This document shows, piece after piece, positions 6,490-14,654 of a stretch of 64,000 nucleotides of DNA. The position numbers and the translations under genes were made by a program. The first letter of the stretch is position 1, and each line of letters begins with the position of its first letter. A model generated the notes under the pieces. The model was not told the DNA's origin, made no database searches, and was given only the letters and a program-made list of their open reading frames with translations. The DNA lies in contig NZ_JACXAD010000006.1 in the NCBI RefSeq assembly GCF_014699115.1, positions 62,001-126,000 on the forward strand. Direction: 5' to 3'. This stretch comes from Hymenobacter montanus. GTDB taxonomy: Bacteria > Bacteroidota > Bacteroidia > Cytophagales > Hymenobacteraceae.

Positions 6490-8763
6490 ATGATAACCTG
6501 GGCCATGTTTCCTTTCGTGCGGTACACACCGGCCCTGATTGTCGGCATCGCGGGCTCCCTCTACTTCGGAGCCACGGGACCGGCGCTCTGGCCGTACGCC
6601 ACCGCCCTGGCGGCCCTGGCTACGCTGCTCATCTTCTGGAGTGTGCGCCAGCATACCCCCGCCGCCACCGATGCGGCTGGCGCGCTGGCCCTGCTAGCGG
6701 TGGCTGGTTGCGGGGCCGCGCTTACGCAGCAGGCCACCGAAAGCCGCCGGGCCGACCACCTCCTCCGCTGGGCCGATCAGGTGGAGTGCTACCAGGCCGT
6801 GGTTGATGATTACACCGTAGCGCGGCCTACTACCTTCGCCACTACGCTGCGCGTGCAAGCCGTGCGCGTGGCCGGCCGCTGGCGCCGGGCCTCGGGCCGG
6901 GTGCGGGTGGTACTGCCGCGGACGACGGACCTGGGTGCGCCGCAGTACGGCGAAGTTTGGCTCGTCAACGGGCACCCCAGCCCCAGCAAGCCCCCGCTCA
7001 ACCCGGGCGAGTTCGACTACCGCCGCTACCTGGAGCTGCGGCAGGTTTACCACCAGCAGTTCGTGCACCCGGACCAGTATCGGGTGTTGCGTCTGGACCC
7101 ACCCAACCCGCTCATTGCCGTCAGCATGCGGGCTTCCACCCGGCTTGACGAAGTTTTTCGGCACTACATCAAATCCAAGCGGGAGTACGCCATCGCTTCG
7201 GCCTTAGTGCTGGGCCTAAAGGACGACGTGGACGCGGCCACCAAGCAGGCGTACACGGCCACCGGCACCACGCACATCATGGCGGTGTCGGGTTTGCAGG
7301 TGGGCCTGTTGTTTGCGGCCGTGTCGTGGCTGCTGCGCAAGCTGCTGGGGCGGGCGCGCGGGTTTCGGCTGTGGTCGGCGCTGCTGGGGCTGGCCGTGAT
7401 TTGGAGCTACGCCTTTCTCACCGGCCTATCGGCCTCGGTGTTGCGCGCCACCGTGATGTTCACGATAATCATCCTCGGGCGGGCCTTTGGGCGGCAGGAT
7501 TCTATCTTCAACACCTTGGGCGTGGCAGCGTTTGGTTTGCTGCTCTGGAATCCGTTTCTGGTGGCCGACGTTGGGTTTCAGCTGTCGTTTCTGGCAGTAC
7601 TCAGCATCGTGTACGGGCAGCCCCGCATTGCGCGCCAGCTCGACGTGGCGGCGTATTTCTACGCCCGGCGCCGGCCCTGGCAGCCGCGGCTGGTGCAGCG
7701 GGCCTGGCAGGCTGTCGGCGGGTTTCTGAATGTGGTGTGGCAGGCCGTGGCGCTGTCGCTGGCGGCGCAGGTGGCCACTTTTGCCCTGAGCCTGTACTAT
7801 TTTCATCAGTTTCCGTTCAGCTTCCTGCTCGCCAACCTCGTGGCGGTACCCATCTCCAGCTGGGCCGTGTACGTGGGCATCGGGCTGCTAGTGCTCAAAG
7901 GCGTGGCGCTGGCGCTGGGGGCGGTGCTGCCGGCGGGAGCCGCCGCGTGGCTGGACTGGCTGCCGCGGGGGGCCGCCTGGCTGTTCGAGCAGTTGGTGTG
8001 GCTATTCAACGAAAGCATCTTCTGGGTGAGCCGCCACCTGGCGGGCTGGGTCGTGCGCGACATCCACGTGTCGGCCCTGCAAATGGGACTGCTCTTCGGG
8101 CTGATTGCCACCGGGCTGGCCTGGCTCAGCACCCGCCGGCTGGGCTGGCTGGGTGGGCTGGCGGCGCTCGCGGTGGTTTACGCTGGGAGCCGGGTAGCCG
8201 CGGCGCGGGCGGTGGCGGCCACGCGCGAGTTCATCGTTTACAGCATCCCGCGCCGCTCGGCGGTAGGCTTCTGGCAAGGCGCGGCGGTTGAGTTTGTCAC
8301 CCCCGACTCGCTGCCGCTCACGGAAACCGAGCGCACGTACCGGCTGCTGCCGGGCCTCATTCAGCGCCAGGCCCGGAGCCCGCGGTATGCCGTGGGGTGG
8401 CGCGGCACCACCATCCCCGTGCACTGCGTCGCCGACCCAGACAGCGCCCAGGGGTTTCGGAAACCCGGCCCCGTGGTGCTGGCCCAGTGGCGGGGCTTAC
8501 GCATCGGCTTCGTCGCTACCCGGATTTCCTCGGCTACCCAGCCCACCGCCGTCGACGTGCTGGTGCTGCGCCGCAACGCCCGGCTCCGACCCGAAACCGT
8601 GGCGGCCGTGTTTGGGCCCCGGGTCTGGGTGGTGTTCGACTCCTCATGCAAAATCTGGTACGCGGCCCGGCAAGATTCCAGCTTCCGGGCCCAGGGCTTC
8701 CGCACCTGGGATGTCGCCACACAAGGGGCTTTCCGGTGCAGGGTGCCCGCGACGCGTCGATAG
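6490..8763 (+). CDS. comEC: ComEC/Rec2-like DNA-uptake channel protein
   Basis: The 757-residue polytopic membrane protein has an N-terminal membrane and OB-like part (DUF4131 type, residues 1-230) and a central competence domain with AIASALVLGLKDD and THIMAVSGLQVGLLFA. The family normally has a His in the SGLH segment; here it is Gln. Further membrane helices run to about residue 580. The last 170 residues occupy the place of the metallo-beta-lactamase domain but show no HxHxD motif, so that nuclease-like module looks absent or degenerate. ComEC moves single-stranded DNA across the inner membrane. No other competence gene is adjacent. Confidence 0.87.
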   Translation: MITWAMFPFVRYTPALIVGIAGSLYFGATGPALWPYATALAALATLLIFWSVRQHTPAATDAAGALALLAVAGCGAALTQQATESRRADHLLRWADQVECYQAVVDDYTVARPTTFATTLRVQAVRVAGRWRRASGRVRVVLPRTTDLGAPQYGEVWLVNGHPSPSKPPLNPGEFDYRRYLELRQVYHQQFVHPDQYRVLRLDPPNPLIAVSMRASTRLDEVFRHYIKSKREYAIASALVLGLKDDVDAATKQAYTATGTTHIMAVSGLQVGLLFAAVSWLLRKLLGRARGFRLWSALLGLAVIWSYAFLTGLSASVLRATVMFTIIILGRAFGRQDSIFNTLGVAAFGLLLWNPFLVADVGFQLSFLAVLSIVYGQPRIARQLDVAAYFYARRRPWQPRLVQRAWQAVGGFLNVVWQAVALSLAAQVATFALSLYYFHQFPFSFLLANLVAVPISSWAVYVGIGLLVLKGVALALGAVLPAGAAAWLDWLPRGAAWLFEQLVWLFNESIFWVSRHLAGWVVRDIHVSALQMGLLFGLIATGLAWLSTRRLGWLGGLAALAVVYAGSRVAAARAVAATREFIVYSIPRRSAVGFWQGAAVEFVTPDSLPLTETERTYRLLPGLIQRQARSPRYAVGWRGTTIPVHCVADPDSAQGFRKPGPVVLAQWRGLRIGFVATRISSATQPTAVDVLVLRRNARLRPETVAAVFGPRVWVVFDSSCKIWYAARQDSSFRAQGFRTWDVATQGAFRCRVPATRR

Positions 8764-8862
8764 CTTATCCGTAGTCGATTGCTGGCTTGGGAACAGCCCC
8801 TTTAACAACACGATAAGCTAATAATCATTTAGCAATTCAATTTAGCTTACCCTACTTCTCTT

Positions 8863-9558
8863 CTAAAGCAGAACCCGTAGTCCCAGCCGCTCATACAGCG
8901 CCGCCTGACCGGTAGGCGTGAGGACGACAGCGCGGGCTTGCGAGGTGGGCCGCAGCCAGCCGCGCGTTAAGAGCTGCCGCAGTAGCGCCGCCCCCAGGGC
9001 CCCGCCCAAATGGGGGCGGCGCTCGCTCCAGTCCAGGCAGGGCCGCGCCAGGGCCCGGCGACCCGCTCCAACCAAGTCGACGGGGGCCAGCCCCAAGTCG
9101 GCAAACCACGCGTGCCCGGCCGACGTCAGCACAAATTCCGGCCCCGCTTCGCGCAGGTACTCCCGTTGCAGCAGCGCCTGACAAATCTCGACGGCTACGC
9201 GGCCCGCCAAATGGTCGTAGCACGTGCGCACGTACCGCAGCCCTGTGGGCGGCCGCTCAGCCGGGCGACGCGTCGGCGGCAGCAGGTTAGCCAGGGCCTC
9301 GAGGGCATACGCTACCTCGGGGCGGGCGAAACGGTAATAACGGTGCCGGCCCTGGCATTCCACCGCTAACAAGTCGGCGGCCACCAGCTTGCCCAGGTGC
9401 GCGCTGGCCGATTGCGGCGAGACGCTGGCGTGGTGCGCTAGCTCCGTGGCGGTCAAGGCCCGGCCGTCCAGTAATTGCCAGAGCATCTGGGCCCGAGCTG
9501 GTTCTCCCACTAGCCCGAGCAGCGTTGGAAAAGCGTCGGTATCTTCCGTAACGGGCAT
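8863..9558 (-). CDS. ArsR-type winged-helix transcriptional regulator
   Basis: The 231-residue protein has an N-terminal ArsR/HTH_20 domain: ARAQMLWQLLDGRALTATELAHHASVSPQSASAHLGKLVAADLLAVECQG with a R..YYRFA wing (residues about 22-80). The remaining 150 residues form a ligand- or oligomerisation-type domain without a recognised metal site. ATG at 9558 is chosen because it directly precedes the conserved part. The gene is divergent from an alpha/beta hydrolase gene and shares a 70-base gap that holds a GCAAAG/CTTTGC inverted repeat, so it probably controls itself and that neighbour. Confidence 0.83.
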   Translation of the reverse strand: MPVTEDTDAFPTLLGLVGEPARAQMLWQLLDGRALTATELAHHASVSPQSASAHLGKLVAADLLAVECQGRHRYYRFARPEVAYALEALANLLPPTRRPAERPPTGLRYVRTCYDHLAGRVAVEICQALLQREYLREAGPEFVLTSAGHAWFADLGLAPVDLVGAGRRALARPCLDWSERRPHLGGALGAALLRQLLTRGWLRPTSQARAVVLTPTGQAALYERLGLRVLL

Positions 9559-9586
9559 AGTTAAAGCGGAGATGAAATGTAGCGTG

Positions 9587-9606
9587 GCAAAGATGCAAAA
9601 CTTTGC
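9587..9606. promoter_or_regulatory. Inverted repeat between regulator and hydrolase genes
   Basis: GCAAAG (9587-9592) and CTTTGC (9601-9606) are separated by 8 bases and lie midway in the 70-base divergent gap. Size and place fit an operator for the ArsR-type regulator; binding is inferred. Confidence 0.4.
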
Positions 9607-9628
9607 GCTCGCACTCATTCCTGATAAC

Positions 9629-10660
9629 ATGTTCATTCGTTTCCGCTCCTACCTTTCTCTGTTGTTCTTATGGCTGGGGCCACTGCTGTCTGGCGCGGTC
9701 CCTCCAGACTTCGAGCGATTTCAAATCGACAGTCGACTGCCGGGCCTCCGCCTGTCGGTGCTGCATCTGCCGCCGGCCCGGGCCCGACAAACGGTGCCGG
9801 TCCTGTTTGTGCACGGAGCGTCGTTTCCCTCGGCCTTGTCGGCGGGCTTTCGCCTGGGTGGCACCTCCTGGATGGATGACCTGGCCGCCGTTGGCTATGA
9901 CACCTATGCTCTTGATTTTCTCGGGTACGGCCACTCGGACCGCTACCCCCAAATGGCGCAGGCCGCCACCCAGGACCCGAGCTTCAGCACCGGCCGGCAG
10001 GTGGCGCAGGATCTAGACCGCGCCGTAGAAGCCATCTTGCGGCGCACCCGGGCCCGGCAGGTATACCTGGTGGGGCATTCCTGGGGCGCGACAGTGTGCG
10101 CCTACTACGCCAGCCAACACCCCGAAAGAATTAGTCGGCTGGTCTTGTTTGCGCCTTTTCCACCCACGCAATCAACGGTGAAAGAGGAGGAAGCGCCGGT
10201 CCCGCCACCGGCCTATCAGGATATGACGCCGGCGGAGCGGGTGGCCCAGTTCCGGGCGGGGGTGCCGGCCGGCGAAGCCCAGGTGCTGGCCCTGGAGCTG
10301 GCCTCGACCTGGCCGGTGGCGTGGTTGCAGAGCGACCCGACGGCGGCCACGCGCCGCTCGCCGACTGTCCGCTTCCCATCGGGGTGGGAAGTAGACCTGT
10401 TAGGGTGCGGGGCCGGCCAGTGCTACTACGACCCATCCCGCATTGCGGTGCCCACGCTGCTGATGCGCGGCGAATGGGACCAACTGCCCAGCGCCGAAGC
10501 GGCCGATGCCATGTTTCGCCGCCTGACCCGGGCGCCGGTCAAGCGGTACGTGGTCATTGGTCGGGCAACCCATGTGGCGCATTTGGAGAAGAGCCGCTTT
10601 GAACTGTACCAGGAGGTCCGTAGCTTTCTAGCGGAGCCCCTTAGGCTGCCGGCCCCATGA
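9629..10660 (+). CDS. Exported alpha/beta-hydrolase
   Basis: A signal peptide (residues 1-23, YLSLLFLWLGPLLSGAV) precedes an alpha/beta-hydrolase fold of 343 residues in total. VLFVHGASFPS forms the oxyanion HG loop, VYLVGHSWGATVCAYYAS holds the nucleophile Ser151, and GRATHVAHLEKS supplies the probable catalytic His near residue 314. The acid is likely the Asp in LLMRGEWDQLP. The substrate is unknown. The stop overlaps the next gene's start by four bases (ATGA), so the pair is cotranscribed. Confidence 0.86.
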   Translation: MFIRFRSYLSLLFLWLGPLLSGAVPPDFERFQIDSRLPGLRLSVLHLPPARARQTVPVLFVHGASFPSALSAGFRLGGTSWMDDLAAVGYDTYALDFLGYGHSDRYPQMAQAATQDPSFSTGRQVAQDLDRAVEAILRRTRARQVYLVGHSWGATVCAYYASQHPERISRLVLFAPFPPTQSTVKEEEAPVPPPAYQDMTPAERVAQFRAGVPAGEAQVLALELASTWPVAWLQSDPTAATRRSPTVRFPSGWEVDLLGCGAGQCYYDPSRIAVPTLLMRGEWDQLPSAEAADAMFRRLTRAPVKRYVVIGRATHVAHLEKSRFELYQEVRSFLAEPLRLPAP

Positions 10661-11010
10661 TTGCCGTCATCTTCGAAGTCCTGCCCCATGCGGCGCACCA
10701 ATCGGAATACCTGGACCTGGCGGCCGACTTGCGGCCGGTGCTGGAACAAATGCCGGGGTTTATCTCGATCGAGCGGTTTCAAAGCCTAAGCCAACCGGGT
10801 AAGCTGCTCTCCCTGTCTTTTTGGGAGCACGAGGACCACGTGCGCCAGTGGCGTAATCTGGAACTGCACCGTCATGCCCAAGCGCAAGGGCGCAACCAGG
10901 TTTTCGTGGATTATCGCTTGCGGGTGGCCCAAGTGTTGCGCGATTACGGCATGTTTGAGCGAAGAGAAGCGCCCGCCGACAGCCAGCAGGAAGTCACAAG
11001 GAAAGAGTGA
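10657..11010 (+). CDS. Antibiotic biosynthesis monooxygenase (ABM) domain protein
   Basis: The 117-residue protein opens with MIAVIFEVLPH and continues with the typical ABM ferredoxin-like pattern: VLEQMPGFISIERFQSL, LLSLSFWEHEDHVRQWRN and HRHAQAQGRNQVFVDYRLRV. This family includes small cofactor-free monooxygenases and heme-degrading enzymes, and many members have no known substrate. It overlaps the preceding hydrolase gene by 4 bases, which suggests that both act on the same compound under control of the divergent ArsR-type regulator. Confidence 0.83.
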   Translation: MIAVIFEVLPHAAHQSEYLDLAADLRPVLEQMPGFISIERFQSLSQPGKLLSLSFWEHEDHVRQWRNLELHRHAQAQGRNQVFVDYRLRVAQVLRDYGMFERREAPADSQQEVTRKE

Positions 11011-11016
11011 CGTGAG

Positions 11017-11391
11017 TTAATCTTCGGGATAAGGTACGAAGACGAATTTGGTGAATTGCTCATCGAGCACGAACAGGCAGCAAAACTCGTCGGCATCTTT
11101 GTAAGTGGCCCGGAAGCTTTCGATGCCTTCGACGCCCACAATGCCTTGCTGCACGAACAGTTCGAGGTAGCTGGCGAAGACGTGCCATTCTAAGTTTAGC
11201 TCGTCGGCATTCACCAGCAGGCCGCCCAAGGGTACTTCCTGCTTCGCAAACACGAAGATGGGGTACTCGCTGATGTCGCGCTTACGAATCTGAGCGGAGG
11301 CTTCGAGCAGGGTGTCAGAAACGGTAGCGAAGTCCTTGGTGATGGTGCCCAGGTATTTGCCGTTCAGCTCGGGGTCGTTGAAGTAATCCAT
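11017..11391 (-). CDS. Conserved hypothetical protein, 124 aa
   Basis: I do not recognise a family. The protein is acidic and soluble, without signal or membrane segment: MDYFNDPELNGKYLGTITKDF, then a mixed alpha/beta body ending in FTKFVFVPYPED. Its ATG directly follows the stop codon of the Imm21-like gene, with no gap, so the two are translated from one message downstream of rlmD. Its base composition is closer to that of the surrounding genes than to the Imm21-like neighbour. Confidence 0.7.
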   Translation of the reverse strand: MDYFNDPELNGKYLGTITKDFATVSDTLLEASAQIRKRDISEYPIFVFAKQEVPLGGLLVNADELNLEWHVFASYLELFVQQGIVGVEGIESFRATYKDADEFCCLFVLDEQFTKFVFVPYPED

Positions 11392-11964
11392 TTAGTCTTG
11401 CCGCTGAATTTTTATGATACGAAGATTAATGTCAGGCTTTCTATAAAAACCAATTGCGGCGTTGTAAGTACCAGCTGGGCAACGCACCTCTACGGATTGG
11501 AAAAAATGAACGTCCTGTGGGCTCTGAGTGGATGGAAATAGCCAGAACCCATTGTTATAACAGGTGATAGAATGACCAGTGTCAGTGAAGAAAGAGTCAG
11601 ACAATGTCTGTATTAATTCTTTGTAATCAGGCTCGTCTTCTTCAGGTAGGAAAAGCCATGTGAGAGCATATCCGCCATTGAATGTTTGGGAATCAACCCA
11701 ATACATAGCCGGTATTTCATCACCAAAAATCAATGCCCGACCCGCACCAATTTTAATAACATTTACATATTCACCCGCTGCATCACAGGCTCGGTCGTAA
11801 TCAACATGCGTACCTTCGGGGCCATTCAAATGAAATACAGCCTTGATTATTCTTCCGTCGCTAGGTTCATGAGTTCCTTCCCATTGACTAGCAAATTCTG
11901 CCGGACAGAGTAGAATTGGAACGCCGGAACTTTCAGCACAAATAATTTTTAAAGTTTCATTCAT
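11392..11964 (-). CDS. Imm21-like immunity-family protein
   Basis: The 190-residue protein shows ESSGVPILLCPAEFASQWEG at the N-terminus and a DYDRACDAAGEYVNVI block followed by GAGRALIFGDEIPAMYWV. These match the W-ESxGGPLILLP, DYDRAC and ALVLGDEP blocks of the Imm21 family, one of the immunity families of polymorphic-toxin systems. No toxin gene lies nearby, so it is an orphan. The gene is visibly richer in A and T than its neighbours, consistent with acquisition. It starts 2 bases after the rlmD stop. The match is from memory of the family pattern. Confidence 0.6.
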   Translation of the reverse strand: MNETLKIICAESSGVPILLCPAEFASQWEGTHEPSDGRIIKAVFHLNGPEGTHVDYDRACDAAGEYVNVIKIGAGRALIFGDEIPAMYWVDSQTFNGGYALTWLFLPEEDEPDYKELIQTLSDSFFTDTGHSITCYNNGFWLFPSTQSPQDVHFFQSVEVRCPAGTYNAAIGFYRKPDINLRIIKIQRQD

Positions 11965-11966
11965 GT

Positions 11967-13379
11967 TTACTTCAGCTCCAGGGCCACCACGTTCTCCACG
12001 TGGTGGGTATGGGGGAACATGTCTACCGGCTGCACGCGGGTGACTTTATACGCGGCGTCGAGCATTTCCAGATCGCGGGCCTGGGTGGCGGGGTTGCAGC
12101 TGATGTAGACGATGCGGGGAGCGCGCAGCTCCAGCAGCCGGGCTACTACGTCGGGGTGCATGCCGGCGCGGGGCGGGTCGGTGATGAGAACGTCGGGGCG
12201 GCCGTGGCGAGCGGTGAACTCGGCGGTGAGGATGTCCTTCATGTCGCCGGCGTAGAACTCGGTGTTGGTGATGCCGTTGATTTCGGCGTTGACGTGGGCG
12301 TCGGCCACGGCTTGCGCCACGTACTCGACGCCAATGACTTTCCTCGCCCGGTGGGCCACGAAGCTGGCAATGGTGCCGGCACCCGTATACAGATCGTACA
12401 CCAACTCGTCGCCCCGCAGGTCGGCGAACTCGCGGGCTACTTTATAGAGCTGGTGGGCGCCTTCGGAGTTGGTTTGGTAGAAGGACTTGGGGCCGATGCG
12501 GAAGCGCAGGCCTTCCATGGCTTCCTCGATATAGGGCTTGCCCCGGTAGGTGATGACGTCCAGGTCGTGGAAGGTTTCGTTGCCCTTGCTATTGAGCACA
12601 TAGTTCAGCGACGTGATGCTGGGAAACTTGGCGTAGAGGGCGTCGAGCAGGGGCTCAATGGCTTCACTGGCGTGGTAGCATTGCAAAATCACCATCAGCT
12701 CGCCGGTGCTTTGGGCCGTGCGGATGATGAGGTTGCGAAGCAGGCCGGTTTGGCGCACGAGGTTGTTGAAAGCCAGCAGGTGCCGGTGAGCGTAGTCGCG
12801 GATAAACAGGCGGATTTCATTGCTGGGCTCGGGCTGCAGCCAGCAATGTTCCACGTCGATAATCTTATCGAAGCGGGCCGGCGTGTGGAAGCCCAGCACC
12901 TCGCGGTTGTACTGCCGGGTATCGTCGTTGATCTGCTCGGTGGTTAGCCAGCCGTTGTCGCTAAAGGTGTATTCGAGCTTGTTACGGTAGTAGGTGCGTT
13001 GCGGCGAGGCCAGGATAAACGGAATGGCGGGCAGCGCCACTTTGCCGATGCGGGTGAGCTGGTCGACCACCTGCTGCTGCTTGTAGTGCAGCTGGGCGTC
13101 GTAGGTGAGGTGCTGCCACTTACAGCCGCCGCAAACGCCGAAGTGCTGGCAAAACGGCGTGGTGCGCTGCTCCGAATAGGAGTGGAACTTCACCGGAACG
13201 GCTTCGAGGAAGCTCTTTTTGGCTTTGGTGACGCGCAAGTCCACGACGTCGCCCGGCGCGACTTGGGAAACAAAGATGACGAGGTTGTCGACGCGGACCA
13301 GGCACTTGCCTTCGGCCACCAGGTCCTGAATTTTGACGTTGCGAAGGGCCTCGACGGGGATATTTTTAGCTCTGCTCAT
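11967..13379 (-). CDS. rlmD: 23S rRNA (uracil-C5)-methyltransferase RlmD/RumA type
   Basis: The enzyme transfers a methyl group from SAM to C5 of a uridine in 23S rRNA. The 470 residues hold a TRAM domain (about 10-65), Fe-S ligands Cys77, Cys83 and Cys86 (CQHFGVCGGCKWQ) with Cys179 as the fourth, a SAM-binding YDLYTGAGTIASFVA motif, ITDPPRAGMHPD, and the catalytic IVYISCNPATQARDL with Cys428. The length is normal for the family. A TACCTTTG box lies just upstream. Two short genes follow in the same direction with gaps of 2 and 0 bases. Which of several target uridines is used cannot be read from the sequence. Confidence 0.93.
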   Translation of the reverse strand: MSRAKNIPVEALRNVKIQDLVAEGKCLVRVDNLVIFVSQVAPGDVVDLRVTKAKKSFLEAVPVKFHSYSEQRTTPFCQHFGVCGGCKWQHLTYDAQLHYKQQQVVDQLTRIGKVALPAIPFILASPQRTYYRNKLEYTFSDNGWLTTEQINDDTRQYNREVLGFHTPARFDKIIDVEHCWLQPEPSNEIRLFIRDYAHRHLLAFNNLVRQTGLLRNLIIRTAQSTGELMVILQCYHASEAIEPLLDALYAKFPSITSLNYVLNSKGNETFHDLDVITYRGKPYIEEAMEGLRFRIGPKSFYQTNSEGAHQLYKVAREFADLRGDELVYDLYTGAGTIASFVAHRARKVIGVEYVAQAVADAHVNAEINGITNTEFYAGDMKDILTAEFTARHGRPDVLITDPPRAGMHPDVVARLLELRAPRIVYISCNPATQARDLEMLDAAYKVTRVQPVDMFPHTHHVENVVALELK

Positions 13380-13387
13380 AAGAGGAA

Positions 13388-13395
13388 CAAAGGTA
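13388..13395 (-). promoter_or_regulatory. Bacteroidota -7 box upstream of rlmD
   Basis: TACCTTTG on the minus strand matches the TAnnTTTG consensus and lies 8 bases before the rlmD start codon. No clear -33 TTG is seen at the expected distance. Confidence 0.45.
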
Positions 13396-13507
13396 GAGCA
13401 CAGATTTAACGGATTGGTGACGCATTTTCCGGGTTCCGTGCCGCCTGCTGATTAGGCCCTGGCAGCTCCACGGGCCCGGACTGAGCCAGGATCGCAGGCC
13501 CCGGCCG

Positions 13508-13515
13508 TAAGTTTG
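13508..13515 (+). promoter_or_regulatory. Bacteroidota -7 box upstream of the SDR gene
   Basis: TAAGTTTG matches TAnnTTTG and lies 52 bases before the SDR start codon. The -33 part is not obvious. Confidence 0.45.
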
Positions 13516-13567
13516 CGCCGCTATTCTACCGCTTTCTCACGGCTCAGGAGCCCCTATTTTTAAGGTT

Positions 13568-14377
13568 ATGCCAACGTCAACAGTTCTTATTACGGGCGGC
13601 ACTTCGGGCATTGGCCAGGCGTGCGCCCTGGTTTTTGGCCGCGCCGGCTACCAGGTGGCTTTTACTGGCCGCGACGAGGCTCGGCTAGCCGCCACCGCCG
13701 AGGCCCTGACGGCGGCGGGCGTGGCTAACCTGGCCATCCGGGCCGATGTGGGCGACGAAGAAGCGGCCGAGCGGGCCGTGCGCGAAGCCGTGGCCCGCTT
13801 CGGCGGCCTCGATGTGCTGATCAACAACGCCGGGATTTCCATGCGGGCCCGCTTTCAGGATGCTGAGCTTGAAGTCATCAAGCGGCTCATGCAAACCAAT
13901 TTCTTCGGCACTGTTTTCACCACCAAGTTTGCCTTGCCGCACCTGATAGCGCGCAAGGGCAGCATCGTGGGCATCAGCAGCATTGCCGGCTACCGCGGCC
14001 TGCCGGGCCGCACCGGCTACTCGGCCTCGAAATTCGCTATGAACGGCTTTCTGGAAGCCCTGCGCACCGAGCTGCTCGACCAGGGCGTCAACGTCCTCAC
14101 CGCCGCGCCGGGCTTCACGGCTTCCAATATCCGTCAGGTAGCGCTGGCCGCCGACGGCTCGCCTCAAGGGGAGTCGCCGCGCGACGAAGGTGCCATGATG
14201 AGCAGCGAAGCCGTGGCCGAGCAACTGCTCAAAGCCGTGCGGCAGCGCCAACGCACGCTGGTACTCACGGGGCAGGGAAAACTCACGGTGTTTCTGAATA
14301 AGTGGCTGCCGGGGCTGACGGATAAGCTGGTCCTGAACCACTTCCGAAAAGAGGAAAAGGGCGTTGTAGTAGGGTAA
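13568..14377 (+). CDS. Short-chain dehydrogenase/reductase (SDR)
   Basis: The 269-residue product is a classical SDR. It has the NAD(P)-binding TGGTSGIG motif (residues 9-16), NNAG near residue 88, the catalytic Ser in VGISSIAG and YSASK with the catalytic Tyr and Lys. The C-terminus (TLVLTGQGKLTVFLNKWLPG...) resembles SDRs of the DltE/YqjQ-like group with a hydrophobic tail. FTGRDEARL after the second strand suggests NADP preference. The substrate is unknown. It is a single gene, followed by a strong terminator. Confidence 0.9.
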   Translation: MPTSTVLITGGTSGIGQACALVFGRAGYQVAFTGRDEARLAATAEALTAAGVANLAIRADVGDEEAAERAVREAVARFGGLDVLINNAGISMRARFQDAELEVIKRLMQTNFFGTVFTTKFALPHLIARKGSIVGISSIAGYRGLPGRTGYSASKFAMNGFLEALRTELLDQGVNVLTAAPGFTASNIRQVALAADGSPQGESPRDEGAMMSSEAVAEQLLKAVRQRQRTLVLTGQGKLTVFLNKWLPGLTDKLVLNHFRKEEKGVVVG

Positions 14378-14440
14378 CCTGCCCCTGGTACCCAGTGCGG
14401 CGGCGGAGAAAAGCTCTGGTAGCCTGTAAATTCACCAATA

Positions 14441-14482
14441 GCTCAATAAAAAGGCCCGCAATCGCGGGCCTTTTTATTGAGC
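14441..14482. terminator. Bidirectional terminator after the SDR gene
   Basis: A 19-bp perfect stem (14441-14459 with 14464-14482) has a 4-nt AATC loop. The GC core GGCCCGC/GCGGGCC is flanked by A-rich and T-rich arms, so it can act on both strands, serving the SDR gene and the convergent subtilase gene. Confidence 0.88.
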
Positions 14483-14513
14483 TAGAGCAGTTCTCCCATA
14501 GGAATTAAAAATG

Positions 14514-14564
14514 AAGAATGAAGAATTAAAAATTGGCTGGTCAAATTTTTAATTCTTCATTCTT
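14514..14564. repeat. AT-rich inverted repeat
   Basis: Two perfect 21-base arms (14514-14534 and 14544-14564) enclose 9 bases. The arms are built from AAGAATGAAG and AATTAAAAATT units, in strong contrast to the GC-rich surroundings. A related but different inverted repeat lies at 34609-34669. Confidence 0.8.
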
Positions 14565-14654
14565 AATTCCTAAAAAACGGTACCCTGACTTGAGAATCGT
14601 TCTAAGTGAGGAGTCTCGCCGGTTTTATGCATCAAGCAAGTCAGATACCAGAGG

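Noticed and set aside
7326-8291. A 321-codon frame inside comEC.
   Set aside because: It is a Gly/Ala-rich out-of-frame shadow of the ComEC membrane region.
12000-12947. A 315-codon open frame on the plus strand.
   Set aside because: It lies fully antisense to rlmD, whose motifs are complete; the frame is open only because of GC-rich codon use.
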